NCBI GenBank assembly: GCA_017421045.1
Contig: JAFQMC010000004.1
Location: 31,067-95,066 of the forward strand
DNA from: Clostridia bacterium
GTDB lineage: Bacteria > Bacillota > Clostridia > Oscillospirales > Acutalibacteraceae
DNA length: 64,000 bases
Direction: 5' to 3'
Positions within the stretch are counted from its first letter, which is position 1, and each line of letters begins with the position of its first letter. Under the pieces are notes generated by a model. That model did no database searches. It was given only the letters and a program-made list of their open reading frames with translations, and was not told where the DNA came from. The position numbers and the translations under genes were made by a program. This document shows positions 16,296 to 25,477 of the stretch, one piece after another.

Positions 16296-17414
16296 ATGAC
16301 AGTTATGGTTTTTACTGCAATTGCAGTAGGAATATTCGCGTTAATTGCAAATAACCAGAACACTCGAGCAACATCACCCTATACCAAAACAAATCCCGAA
16401 CACAAACGGCCAACTACATACTGGTTGTTCGTATTTATATGCACCGCTATATTAGCTTGTGTTGCTGGACTCAGATACTACGTTGGTACTGATTACGGCT
16501 CATATTACAGAGGTTATGCGAATACTGCGGCTGAGTTTACGGAATTGATTAAAACCTGGGATGAACCCGGTCTTTCAGTAATTGCAAAATTTCTGATGTT
16601 TTTCTCTGAGGACGGTGCCGTATTCGTCTTTGCACTGGCAGCGATAACCGTCTTTCTGTTTGTTTTTATGCTTGCAAAGCATACGGATGACTTTTTCTTC
16701 GTGGTAATGCTCTATATTTTCACTTCTTGTTGGAGCGGATGCTTCAATGGTGCTCGTCAATATCTTGCTGCAGCTATATTGTTTGCAGGTCACAGATATA
16801 TTTTTGAACGAAAATTTATTCATTACTGCATAGTCGTGTTTCTTGCCTCGTCTTTCCACATAACGGCACTGATTATGTTGCCTATGTACTTCATCATAAC
16901 CAAAAGGCTTTCCCTTCAGAAAATCGTCTTTATTCTTGTTTCAGGAATTGCACTTGTTTATTCATACGATTTTCTCTTTGGACTTGTCGGCATTCTCAAA
17001 GACAGTGAAACCGGCGGTGCCGATACAACTTACGCTCAAAACGATATACACCCCCTGCGAATAGCCATTGCATTTGCACCAATTGTTCTATACCTTTTCT
17101 TTGCATTGCAAAAGAAAACTTTCTCAGAAGAAGAAAATTTCTATATGGGATTCATTTTTGTACGCGCTGCAATCATCTTCGGAACTGCAAACAGTGCTTA
17201 TCTCAACAGAGTAGGTATTTATTTTGCTCCCTTTATCCCACTGGCTTTAGAAGTTCTTATTAATAAGTTTGACAAAAAACAACAACCTCTTATTAAAGCG
17301 ATAATTCTTATACTATATGCTATATTATGGATTTATATAGATGCTTCACAAACCGAATGGGGTTGGGTCTTTAACCGTGATGGCGAGTATACTCCTGCGT
17401 CTGATTTAAAATAG
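16296..17414 (+). CDS. EpsG-family polysaccharide polymerase (Wzy-like)
   Basis: The 372-residue integral membrane protein has about ten hydrophobic segments. EpsG/Wzy signatures are GLRYYVGTDYGSYYRGY after the second segment, NGARQYLAAAILFAGHRYI, and FHITALIMLPMYF. Such proteins join lipid-linked repeat units at the outer face of the membrane. A strong AAGGAGG RBS precedes it. Its presence with a flippase (20770) and an initiating transferase (3005) completes a Wzx/Wzy-type assembly line for this locus. The linkage formed cannot be predicted. Confidence 0.85.
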   Translation: MTVMVFTAIAVGIFALIANNQNTRATSPYTKTNPEHKRPTTYWLFVFICTAILACVAGLRYYVGTDYGSYYRGYANTAAEFTELIKTWDEPGLSVIAKFLMFFSEDGAVFVFALAAITVFLFVFMLAKHTDDFFFVVMLYIFTSCWSGCFNGARQYLAAAILFAGHRYIFERKFIHYCIVVFLASSFHITALIMLPMYFIITKRLSLQKIVFILVSGIALVYSYDFLFGLVGILKDSETGGADTTYAQNDIHPLRIAIAFAPIVLYLFFALQKKTFSEEENFYMGFIFVRAAIIFGTANSAYLNRVGIYFAPFIPLALEVLINKFDKKQQPLIKAIILILYAILWIYIDASQTEWGWVFNRDGEYTPASDLK

Positions 17415-17507
17415 CACATTAATAATCTGCGAGATGTTAACTACACCCAAAAGCACCTGATTCGAAGATTCTCGGCTCACTCAATACTAAACACCGGAGG
17501 TTCATCT

Positions 17508-18680
17508 ATGAAAATCGGCATAGTCACTCTTGCAGGCGGAGAGAACTACGGAGGAAATCTGCAGAATTTCGCTGTTACAAAAACATACGAGGGCTTAGGG
17601 TTTGATGCAATCACCATCCCCGACTGCACCCGTCGCGGTATCAGAGTCACCCATCAAAACCGCAGCACCCTTTCAAAGCTTAAGCCTTCCTACATCTGCG
17701 ACGTAATAAGGGTCAGACTCAAGAAGAAATATTACATGAAAAATCAGCGTGACCGCCTGATTCCCTCGATGATGAGAAAAAAGAAAAAAGCGGCTGCGTA
17801 TCGTGCTGCCAAGGCAAAACGCACCGAAGCTTTTAAGGATTTCTTTGACAATCAGATAGGGCATACCGATTTTTCTCTCAATATTGACAACATACCAAAA
17901 GATAAACTCGGCGATTTTGACTTTTTCTCTGTAGGCTCCGACCAGGTGTGGAATCCCACTTACCCCGAAACCTCGGAGATTAAGTTTCTCACCTTTGCAC
18001 AGAGAGAAAAAAGGCTTACCTTTGCACCCTCTTTCGGCATATCGGAACTGCCTGAGTATACAAAAGCATCCTACGCACAGTGGCTTTCTCAGTTTCCTTA
18101 TATCTCTGTAAGAGAACAAAAAGGCGCTGAGATTATCAAAGAGCTCACCGGCAGGGAGGCACAGGTCATCTGCGACCCCACTCTGACTGTTTCGAGAGAG
18201 GTTTGGGAGAGCATAGAAAAGAAACCTGATTTTTCTACGGAAAAGCCCTTTGCCCTGACTTACTTCCTCGGAAACGAGTCAAACCGTTACCGCAAATACA
18301 TAGACCGTGTTGCAAAGGAAAAAGGACTGCAGGCTATTAATCTCTTCGACTTAAGAGAAACCGACTACTACAGCGCAGGACCTGCTGAGTTTATATATCT
18401 TATACACCACGCCGATGCCGTATTTACGGATTCTTTCCACGCGGCAGTGTTCTCCATAATCTTCAAAAAAGATTTTGTGGTGTTTGACCGTATCGAAGAC
18501 GGACGCTCCATGGGCTCCAGGCTCAAAACTCTGCTTGACACATTCTCTCTTTCTGACAGAATGTACGGCGAGATTTCAAAGCGGGAGTTTGACACCCCCG
18601 ACTTCAGCAATACGGACAGTATCATTAACCTCGAAGCCGCAAAAGCCATAGATTTCTTAAAGAAATCTATGAAAATATAA
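17508..18680 (+). CDS. polysaccharide pyruvyl transferase family protein
   Basis: The 390-residue protein carries the family's landmarks: GIVTLAGGENYGGNLQNFA at the N-terminus, FSVGSDQVWNPTY in the middle, CDPTLTVSREVW, and TDSFHAAVFSIIF near the C-terminus. Members move pyruvate from PEP onto a sugar as a ketal (CsaB, EpsO types), adding negative charge; some relatives have other roles. A CGGAGG RBS precedes the ATG. The acceptor sugar is not known. This would be one more acidic decoration of the polymer, besides the uronic acid. Confidence 0.85.
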   Translation: MKIGIVTLAGGENYGGNLQNFAVTKTYEGLGFDAITIPDCTRRGIRVTHQNRSTLSKLKPSYICDVIRVRLKKKYYMKNQRDRLIPSMMRKKKKAAAYRAAKAKRTEAFKDFFDNQIGHTDFSLNIDNIPKDKLGDFDFFSVGSDQVWNPTYPETSEIKFLTFAQREKRLTFAPSFGISELPEYTKASYAQWLSQFPYISVREQKGAEIIKELTGREAQVICDPTLTVSREVWESIEKKPDFSTEKPFALTYFLGNESNRYRKYIDRVAKEKGLQAINLFDLRETDYYSAGPAEFIYLIHHADAVFTDSFHAAVFSIIFKKDFVVFDRIEDGRSMGSRLKTLLDTFSLSDRMYGEISKREFDTPDFSNTDSIINLEAAKAIDFLKKSMKI

Positions 18681-18689
18681 GGTGAAATT

Positions 18690-19697
18690 ATGTTATCAAT
18701 AAGCATTATTGTTCCTGTATATAACGCACAGAATTATCTTCACAAGTGTCTTGACAGCCTTCTGTCCCAGACATTTGAGGATTTTGAGCTTATTCTTGTC
18801 AATGACGGTTCAAAAGACAACAGCGGACAAATCTGTGACGAATATGCCGCAAGAGACAGCAGAGTAAAGGTCATCCACAAGGAAAACGGCGGTGTATCTT
18901 CTGCAAGAAACGCAGGCCTTGACCACGCACAGGGAAAGTACATTATGTTCTGTGACAGTGACGACTACATTTATCCTGACTTTTGCAAACCCCTCTATAC
19001 GCTCGCAGAGGGTGACGAAAACTGCCTTGTGCTCGCCGGTATCACAGAAATACGGGATGACGGAAGCAAAAAAGACAACCTCTGTCCCAAATACGGTGAA
19101 GGAGAATCCGTAAACCTCAGCAAGCAGGAATTCTGCGACCTGTATGTTGAGCTGAATCTTAAAGCTCCGTTCACACTGATGAATATGCCCTACAACAAGC
19201 TTTTCTCGCGAAAAGTTATTGAGGACAACCATATCAGATACAACACCAAAATTCACTACAATGAGGATTTCATCTTCAATCTCGACTATCTGGAAAAAGT
19301 CGACTGTGTAAAAATATACAATAAATCCATCTACAACTACTATCTTGATGCACCGGGAAGTCTGTGCAAAAGATATTTTGACGACATCATAGAGATGTTC
19401 CATGCCAAAGAGGACAGAGTGAAATCTGTTGTTCTGGACAATTCAACCGACAGAGAAGGCGCCCACAGAGTATGGTGTACCATGGTTTTCGGTGATACCC
19501 ATCGCGCCATCAACAACACCTTCTCAAAGGCAAATCCCGCATCGGACAAAGAGAAAACCCGCTACTGCACCGCTCTCATCAGAGATGAGCGGTTCAAGGT
19601 TGCCCTCAAGGGTGCCGACACCAAAGGATACAACAAAATGCACGTCAGGCTTCTGCATCTGGGTAACTACGGACTTCTCAGATTTTTGGAAAAATGA
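18690..19697 (+). CDS. glycosyltransferase family 2
   Basis: A 335-residue GT-A enzyme. It shows the classic opening ISIIVPVYNAQNYLHKCLDSLLSQT, then LVNDGSKDNSGQICDEYA, NGGVSSARNAGLDHAQGKYIMFCDSDDYI with the DSDD metal site, and HYNEDFIFNLDYL as catalytic-base region. It starts 9 bases after the pyruvyl transferase with AAGGTG as RBS. It is likely one of four GT2 enzymes of this locus that build the repeat unit on undecaprenyl diphosphate. Donor and acceptor are not known. Confidence 0.9.
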   Translation: MLSISIIVPVYNAQNYLHKCLDSLLSQTFEDFELILVNDGSKDNSGQICDEYAARDSRVKVIHKENGGVSSARNAGLDHAQGKYIMFCDSDDYIYPDFCKPLYTLAEGDENCLVLAGITEIRDDGSKKDNLCPKYGEGESVNLSKQEFCDLYVELNLKAPFTLMNMPYNKLFSRKVIEDNHIRYNTKIHYNEDFIFNLDYLEKVDCVKIYNKSIYNYYLDAPGSLCKRYFDDIIEMFHAKEDRVKSVVLDNSTDREGAHRVWCTMVFGDTHRAINNTFSKANPASDKEKTRYCTALIRDERFKVALKGADTKGYNKMHVRLLHLGNYGLLRFLEK

Positions 19698-19737
19698 AGT
19701 GATACTTTGTCAAACTATCCTGCAAGGAGATGAAACC

Positions 19738-20748
19738 ATGAGTGATATCGCTGTCAGCATCTGCTGTCTTGTCTATAACCACAAGGACTATATCAGAAAA
19801 GCTCTCGACAGCTTTCTGATGCAGAAAACCAACTTCAAATACGAGATACTCATAAACGACGATTGCTCCACCGACGGCACCACCGATATCATCAGAGAGT
19901 ACGAGCAAAAGTACCCCGATATCGTAAAGCCCCTGTATCACTCAGAGAATCAGTATTGCAAAAGCTACCGTCAGGGAAATATGATGTCTTTCACCTTTAA
20001 CTTTCCAAGGGTAAAGGGAAAGTATGTCGCCATGTGCGAGGGTGACGACTTCTGGACTGACGACACAAAGCTTCAAAGACAGTATGACATAATGGAAAGT
20101 CATCCTGAATGTTCCTTCTGCACTCATACAGTGCACTGCACAAACGAGTCAGGAGAGCTCAACGACGACATTATTCCTTTAAAGGAAACAGTAACCGCAG
20201 GCGTTATCTCCTCTGAGGATGCCGTAAAAGGCATATGCCGACTGCCCTATATGTTCCAGACCTCCTCATACTTTTTCCGAGCAGAATATCTTGATGAAAT
20301 GCTCCACAGCACACCTGAGTTTTTCGAATACTCAGCGTCGATGGATGTACTCCTCATGCTCTATTTCGCCTCAAAGGGCAAGTTTTACTACATAGATACC
20401 GAGATGTCCTGCTACAGAGTCAACAGTGTGTCCAGCATAATGGACGACATGACAAAAAACAAAGGCAACTCAGGCATAAATCAAAAGAAAGTCAAACACT
20501 TCACTGAGCATCTGAAAAGCATAAAAGCCTACAATGAATATACGAACCATCGTTTTGAAGAGGATGTGCTTTTCTGCCAGTATAAAAACGAATATCATCT
20601 GAAGCTTGCAACCCAGGATTACAAGCATCTGTTCAGTAAAAGATACAAGGAAGTGGCACCCCTCTTCCTCTCAAAATCAAGCAAAAAAGAAATTTTATAT
20701 ATGAGGCTTCTCTCCGCTTTTCCATGGCTTAAGAAGCTTCGTCACTGA
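19738..20748 (+). CDS. glycosyltransferase family 2
   Basis: 336 residues from the ATG at 19738, chosen because AAGGAGA stands 8 bases upstream; longer frames would overlap the preceding gene. Motifs are VSICCLVYNHKDYIRKALDSFLMQ, INDDCSTDGTTDIIREYE, GKYVAMCEGDDFWTDDTKLQRQ (the GDDFW metal site), and YSASMDVLLMLYFASKG. This sub-type, with NxKxxYE and GDDYW/F signatures, is common in capsule loci. It is followed by the flippase gene. Confidence 0.9.
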   Translation: MSDIAVSICCLVYNHKDYIRKALDSFLMQKTNFKYEILINDDCSTDGTTDIIREYEQKYPDIVKPLYHSENQYCKSYRQGNMMSFTFNFPRVKGKYVAMCEGDDFWTDDTKLQRQYDIMESHPECSFCTHTVHCTNESGELNDDIIPLKETVTAGVISSEDAVKGICRLPYMFQTSSYFFRAEYLDEMLHSTPEFFEYSASMDVLLMLYFASKGKFYYIDTEMSCYRVNSVSSIMDDMTKNKGNSGINQKKVKHFTEHLKSIKAYNEYTNHRFEEDVLFCQYKNEYHLKLATQDYKHLFSKRYKEVAPLFLSKSSKKEILYMRLLSAFPWLKKLRH

Positions 20749-20769
20749 TTAACAGGAAGGCATACGGGT

Positions 20770-22362
20770 ATGAGTCAGAATATTAACAACGAACTTCAGA
20801 ACGCATCAAAAAACACAAAAGAAAAAACCATAAAAGGTCTTTTCTGGGAATACCTTGAAAAGCTCGGCGGCGAGGCCGTTGCCCTTGTTGTATCGGTGGT
20901 GCTGGCAAGACTTCTGGGACCTGATGCATACGGAGTAATCCCACTTATCACTGTGTTCACTTCTCTTTTGGGAGTTATCGTTCAAAGCGGTTTCGGATCT
21001 TCCCTTGTCCAAAAGAAAGATGCCGACCACACAGACTTTTCAACTGTCTTCTTCTTTCAGATAAGTCTGGCAGTGCTTTTGTATGCAGGTATGTTTTTTG
21101 CCGCTCCTTTCATTGCCGACTTCTACAACAACGCTGACATGGCACCTATGATAAGGGTTCTTTCACTTACGCTCATCATAGGATCTGTCAACAATGTTCA
21201 GCACGCCTATGTGTCAAAGACCATGCAGTTCAAGAAGTTCTTCTTCGCCTCATTCTCCGGTACTGTTCTTTCCGGAGTAGTAGGTGTTGTGCTGGCATTT
21301 GTTATCACATCCCACACAAACAATCCCGTCCTTGGTGCATGGGCATTGGTTGCGCAAAAACTCACTGACCATATAGTAGACACCGTGTTTTTGTGGTTTA
21401 CAGTCAAGTGGAGACCGAGATTTGAATTTTCTTTTAAGAAACTCAAGGCCCTTTATTCCTTCGGATGGAAAATCCTTCTTTCTACCTTTATTGATACTAT
21501 CTATAAAGATATACGCACACTTATTATCGGTAAAATGTACACAACAGCCGACCTTGCCTACTATAACAAGGGCAATTCCTACCCCGGTCTGATAATGAGC
21601 AACCTGAACAAATCTATTCAGCATGTTCTTTTCCCTGCTCTTGCCGGTCACCAGGATAATATAGAAAGAGTCAAGAGCATGACTCGCCGTGCAATGAAAA
21701 CCAGCTCATATCTTGTGTTCCCTGCAATGGTTGGTTTTGCTGCAATATCTGAGTCTTTTATCTATATCCTTCTGGGAAAAGAATGGCTTCCCATTGTTCC
21801 TTTCATGTGGATTGCATGTTTTAACTATGCCATGTGGCCCATACATACCACCAATCTGCAGGCTGTGCAGGCAATGGGAAAAGGAGGGGCCTTCCTTGCA
21901 ACCGAGGTAGTTAAGAAAATTTCCAATCTAATTTTCCTTGGTGCAGGTATTGCTGTTGCAGTAGTTATGAACTTTGAAAACACCACCGATTCCGTTATCA
22001 TCATCGCCCTCAGCAGTATTATTGCCGAGATAGTCTGTGTTTTTGTCAACGCATGGCCTAACAGAAAAATCATAAACTACAACCTCGGAGAACAGCTCAG
22101 GGACATTCTTCCTGCGACAATACTCAGCATCCTCATGGGAGCTGCTGTATTCGGTGTAGGCTTCATTCCCTTTGACATGTTCATCCCCAATGCTTTTGCC
22201 TCTGCAGTTGTGGAAATCATCATCCAGTGTATCGTAGGTGTAGTCACCTATATCCTCCTCTCCAAGATATTCAGAGTTGAGAGCTTCGGATATATACTTG
22301 CTACTGCAAAAGAATTCATAGGCAAAAAGAAGCGCAGGAAGATATCTGCTAAAGCTGAGTAA
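20770..22362 (+). CDS. oligosaccharide flippase, MOP/PST family (Wzx-like)
   Basis: The 530-residue polytopic protein has around 12-14 hydrophobic segments. LFWEYLEKLGGEAVALVVSVVLARLLGPDAYG and the IQHAYVSKTMQFKKFF-like loop are typical of polysaccharide transporters that turn lipid-linked repeats across the membrane. The C-terminal tail is basic (KKKRRKISAK). AGGAAGG RBS. It supplies the export step for the plus-strand locus; a separate flippase at 32832 serves the minus-strand locus. Confidence 0.9.
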   Translation: MSQNINNELQNASKNTKEKTIKGLFWEYLEKLGGEAVALVVSVVLARLLGPDAYGVIPLITVFTSLLGVIVQSGFGSSLVQKKDADHTDFSTVFFFQISLAVLLYAGMFFAAPFIADFYNNADMAPMIRVLSLTLIIGSVNNVQHAYVSKTMQFKKFFFASFSGTVLSGVVGVVLAFVITSHTNNPVLGAWALVAQKLTDHIVDTVFLWFTVKWRPRFEFSFKKLKALYSFGWKILLSTFIDTIYKDIRTLIIGKMYTTADLAYYNKGNSYPGLIMSNLNKSIQHVLFPALAGHQDNIERVKSMTRRAMKTSSYLVFPAMVGFAAISESFIYILLGKEWLPIVPFMWIACFNYAMWPIHTTNLQAVQAMGKGGAFLATEVVKKISNLIFLGAGIAVAVVMNFENTTDSVIIIALSSIIAEIVCVFVNAWPNRKIINYNLGEQLRDILPATILSILMGAAVFGVGFIPFDMFIPNAFASAVVEIIIQCIVGVVTYILLSKIFRVESFGYILATAKEFIGKKKRRKISAKAE

Positions 22363-22381
22363 TTTATCACAGGGAGATTTT

Positions 22382-23305
22382 ATGTACTGCTGTTCGCCCA
22401 TAGAGCATACAGGCTCTGTATACAACAACAGAATATTCGTTAAACGGGACGACAAGCTGCCCTTCTCCTACGGTGGAAACAAGGTGCGGTTTGCCGAAGC
22501 CTTCGTCAAAGATATGCAATCCCAAGGCAAAAATGCCATGATAGCATACGGCTCAAAGAGCTCAAACCTTTGTCGGGTTCTGGCACAGATGTGCTGTGAT
22601 AAAAACATCCCCTGCGCTGTGGTATACAGCGAGGACGAGCACACCGACACCAACAACTCCCGTATTGTATCCTCCCTCGGCGTCCGCGAATATGCCTGCG
22701 CAAAAACCGAGGTAGCAAATACAGTTCAAAAAGCAATCGAGGACTTTGAAGCTCAGGGTATGAACCCCTACTACATTTACGGCTCCACCCTGGGCACAGG
22801 CAACGAGCTGACTCCGGTAAGTGCATACATCAAAGTATACGACGAAATATCGGAGTATGAGTCAGAGCAAGGCATCACTTTCGACTATATATTTATGGCG
22901 GTGGGCACTGCCGCCTCCTACTCGGGAATCCTCGCAAGGGCCGAGGAGCTTTCTCACAAACGTAACATCACAGGCATTTCGGTGGCAAGACCCGGGTCAA
23001 GATGCACCGAGATCATACGAGGAAATCTGAAGCTATACCTAAAAAGAGAAGTAACCGACCCGCAAATCGAAGTTTGCGACGAATATCTTGAGGGTGGCTA
23101 CGGCAAGGCATCCGAGGAGGAGCTTCGGGAAATAGACTTCATTTATGAGAACTTCGGGCTTCCCCTTGACCCTACCTACACAGGCAAGGCTTGGTTCGGC
23201 ATGAAAAACTACCTTGCAGAAAAAGGTATCAAGAACAAAAACATTCTGTTTATTCACACAGGCGGTTATCCCCTGTTCTGCGACTATAAAGACATCAAGC
23301 TCTGA
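22382..23305 (+). CDS. fold-type-II PLP enzyme, D-cysteine desulfhydrase / ACC deaminase family
   Basis: The 307-residue protein shows the family's PLP lysine, Lys34, in FSYGGNKVRFAEA, followed by GSKSSNLCRVLAQM, YIYGSTLGTGNELTPVSAY, AVGTAASYSGILA (phosphate-binding loop) and FIHTGGYPLFCDY at the end. Known members eliminate sulfide or ammonia from D-cysteine, D-amino acids or aminocyclopropane carboxylate, and relatives make diaminopropionate. In this place, 14 bases before an ATP-grasp ligase, it may prepare an unusual amino acid for attachment to the glycan. GGGAG RBS. The substrate is unknown. Confidence 0.82.
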   Translation: MYCCSPIEHTGSVYNNRIFVKRDDKLPFSYGGNKVRFAEAFVKDMQSQGKNAMIAYGSKSSNLCRVLAQMCCDKNIPCAVVYSEDEHTDTNNSRIVSSLGVREYACAKTEVANTVQKAIEDFEAQGMNPYYIYGSTLGTGNELTPVSAYIKVYDEISEYESEQGITFDYIFMAVGTAASYSGILARAEELSHKRNITGISVARPGSRCTEIIRGNLKLYLKREVTDPQIEVCDEYLEGGYGKASEEELREIDFIYENFGLPLDPTYTGKAWFGMKNYLAEKGIKNKNILFIHTGGYPLFCDYKDIKL

Positions 23306-23319
23306 ACGGAGATTTTTAT

Positions 23320-24369
23320 ATGAACATTTTGCTTACATCTGCAGGAAGGCGCAGTTATCTGGTTCAGTATTTCAAAGAAGCCCTGAAAGGCTCGGGACTT
23401 GTCCACGCGGCTAACTCCTCTGCCCTTTCCACTGCATTCCTCTATGCAGACAAGACCGTGGTAACTCCTCTGATTTACGACGATAACTACATTCCCTTTT
23501 TGCTCACATATTGCACGGAGAACTCTATTGACGCAATCGTCAGCCTTTTTGACGTGGATCTGATGATGCTCTCCAAGCACAAAAGGGACTTTGAGCAAAT
23601 CGGCACCAGAGTCATCGTTGCAAACGAGGACGCAATCGACATCTGCAACGACAAGTGGCACACCTACGAGTTCTGTCTGAGAGAGGGTATCAATGCCCCC
23701 AAGACCTACCTGTCTTATGAAGATGCGCAGAATGATATTGCAAAGGGCAAACTCTCTTTCCCTCTCTATGTAAAGCCCCGCTGGGGTATGGGTTCTCTGT
23801 CTGTGTTCTGTGCAGAAAACACGGAGGAGCTCAGAATTTTCTATGAAAAAGCCAAGAGAGAAATACAGCTCAGCTACCTGAAATACGAGTCCGCCGTTGA
23901 TACCGAGAAATGTGTTCTCATTCAGGAATCCATAGACGGTCAGGAACACGGCATCGACGTTATCAATGACCTTAACGGAAACTACCTAAACACCATCATA
24001 AGACATAAATACGCTATGCGTTCGGGTGAAACTGACGCGGCGGTCATCATAGAAAATCCTGCCATCAAGGAAGTAGGAGAAAAAATCAGCAGAGCACTCA
24101 GGCACCCTGCCAATCTGGATGCGGACGTGTTTCTCAAAGACGGCGTACCCTATCTTCTTGAGATGAACGCAAGATTCGGCGGAGGCTATCCCTTCTCCCA
24201 TGTGGCAGGTGCAAATGTACCCCTTGCCATAGTAAGCTGGCTCCGAGGCGAAGAGGTTGACCCCTCTCTCCTCTCGGCAAAAGCGGGAGTTATGGCTCAG
24301 AAAGAGCTTGTTATCAGCGTATTTTCCGAAAACACACAGAAACAAGGTGAACCCCATGAGCAACAATAA
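23320..24369 (+). CDS. ATP-grasp ligase, carbamoyl-phosphate-synthase-like
   Basis: The 349-residue protein begins with a small Rossmann-like domain (NILLTSAGRRSYLVQYF), then shows ATP-grasp features: YVKPRWGMGSLSVF as the nucleotide-binding loop, VLIQESIDGQEHGIDVI, and the metal-binding EMNARFGGGYPFSH. It differs from the two TupA-like proteins and from Ddl, making it the fourth ATP-grasp enzyme of the locus. Enzymes of this branch join a carboxylate to an amine. Its pairing with the PLP enzyme just upstream suggests they handle the same amino acid. The last 14 bases overlap the following aminotransferase gene, which points to coupled translation. Confidence 0.82.
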   Translation: MNILLTSAGRRSYLVQYFKEALKGSGLVHAANSSALSTAFLYADKTVVTPLIYDDNYIPFLLTYCTENSIDAIVSLFDVDLMMLSKHKRDFEQIGTRVIVANEDAIDICNDKWHTYEFCLREGINAPKTYLSYEDAQNDIAKGKLSFPLYVKPRWGMGSLSVFCAENTEELRIFYEKAKREIQLSYLKYESAVDTEKCVLIQESIDGQEHGIDVINDLNGNYLNTIIRHKYAMRSGETDAAVIIENPAIKEVGEKISRALRHPANLDADVFLKDGVPYLLEMNARFGGGYPFSHVAGANVPLAIVSWLRGEEVDPSLLSAKAGVMAQKELVISVFSENTQKQGEPHEQQ

Positions 24370-25462
24370 AATATATGTGACACGTTCATCTATGCCCGAT
24401 ATGTCAGAATATGTGGAGGAAATTGCATCTATATTCCAAAGCCACCTGCTGACAAATATGGGACCCAAACACGACGAACTTGCAAGCAACCTCACCGACT
24501 ACCTTGAGGTTGAGCACATCTCTCTGTTTTCAAACGGCCACATGGCGCTGGAACTTTGCCTTCAGGCACTCTCGCTTCAGGGTGAGGTCATCACTACTCC
24601 CTTCACCTTTGCCTCCACAACTCACGCCATTGTCCGCTCAGGACTCACCCCTGTTTTTTGCGATATAGATCCCGACACATATACCATCGACGTTAATAAA
24701 ATCGAAGCCCTCATCACAGATAAAACCTGTGCCATTGTGCCTGTGCACGTATACGGCAACCTCTGCGACACCGAGGCGATAGACAAAATCGCAAAGAAGT
24801 ATAACCTGAAGGTTATCTACGATGCGGCTCACGCCTTCGGAGTGAAGCGAAACGGTGTGGGCGCAGGCTCTTTCGGCGATGCGTCCATGTTCAGCTTCCA
24901 CGCAACAAAGGTTTTCAACACCGTTGAGGGAGGAGCTGTTTGCTACTCAAACCCTGCTATCGGCGACAAGCTCCACTGTCTTCGCAACTTCGGAATTCTC
25001 GATCAGGAGACCGTCTCCGATGTGGGTGCAAATGCAAAGATGAACGAATTTCAGGCGGCAATGGGACTTTGCAACCTGCGCCATATTGAAGAGGAAATCG
25101 CAAAGCGCAAGGCGGTGTGTGACCGCTATCGCAAGCATCTTGAAAACAAAGAGGGAATCAAGCTTTGCACCATCCCCTCCGATGTAACTCACAACTACGC
25201 ATATTTCCCCGTGGTCTTTGACGAGACAAAACTCGGTAAAACCCGAAACGATATTTTTACGTCCCTCGCAAAAGAGAATATTTTTGCAAGAAAATACTTC
25301 TACCCGCTGGTGCAGGACTACGATTGCTACAAGGACAGATACAGCTCCGACTCTACCCCCACAGCAAAGTATATTGCAAACAGGGTTCTGACTCTGCCTC
25401 TGTACGCCGACCTGCCCCTCGAAGAAGTTGACCGCATCTGCAGAATTATTCTGCAGGCTTAA
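24356..25462 (+). CDS. DegT/DnrJ/EryC1-family sugar aminotransferase
   Basis: 368 residues from the ATG at 24356, which overlaps the ATP-grasp gene; AAGGTG lies upstream. PLP-binding Lys185 lies in MFSFHATKVFNTVEGGA, and YDAAHAFG holds the cofactor aspartate. Motifs FSNGHMALELCLQAL and TTPFTFASTTHAIV are of the VioA/FdtB/QdtB-like group, which aminate dTDP-4-keto or 3-keto-6-deoxy sugars using glutamate. Since rfbA, rfbC and rfbB follow, the substrate may be a dTDP-keto sugar. The position of amination cannot be told. Confidence 0.9.
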   Translation: MSNNKIYVTRSSMPDMSEYVEEIASIFQSHLLTNMGPKHDELASNLTDYLEVEHISLFSNGHMALELCLQALSLQGEVITTPFTFASTTHAIVRSGLTPVFCDIDPDTYTIDVNKIEALITDKTCAIVPVHVYGNLCDTEAIDKIAKKYNLKVIYDAAHAFGVKRNGVGAGSFGDASMFSFHATKVFNTVEGGAVCYSNPAIGDKLHCLRNFGILDQETVSDVGANAKMNEFQAAMGLCNLRHIEEEIAKRKAVCDRYRKHLENKEGIKLCTIPSDVTHNYAYFPVVFDETKLGKTRNDIFTSLAKENIFARKYFYPLVQDYDCYKDRYSSDSTPTAKYIANRVLTLPLYADLPLEEVDRICRIILQA

Positions 25463-25477
25463 TCCAAGGGTGATGAT

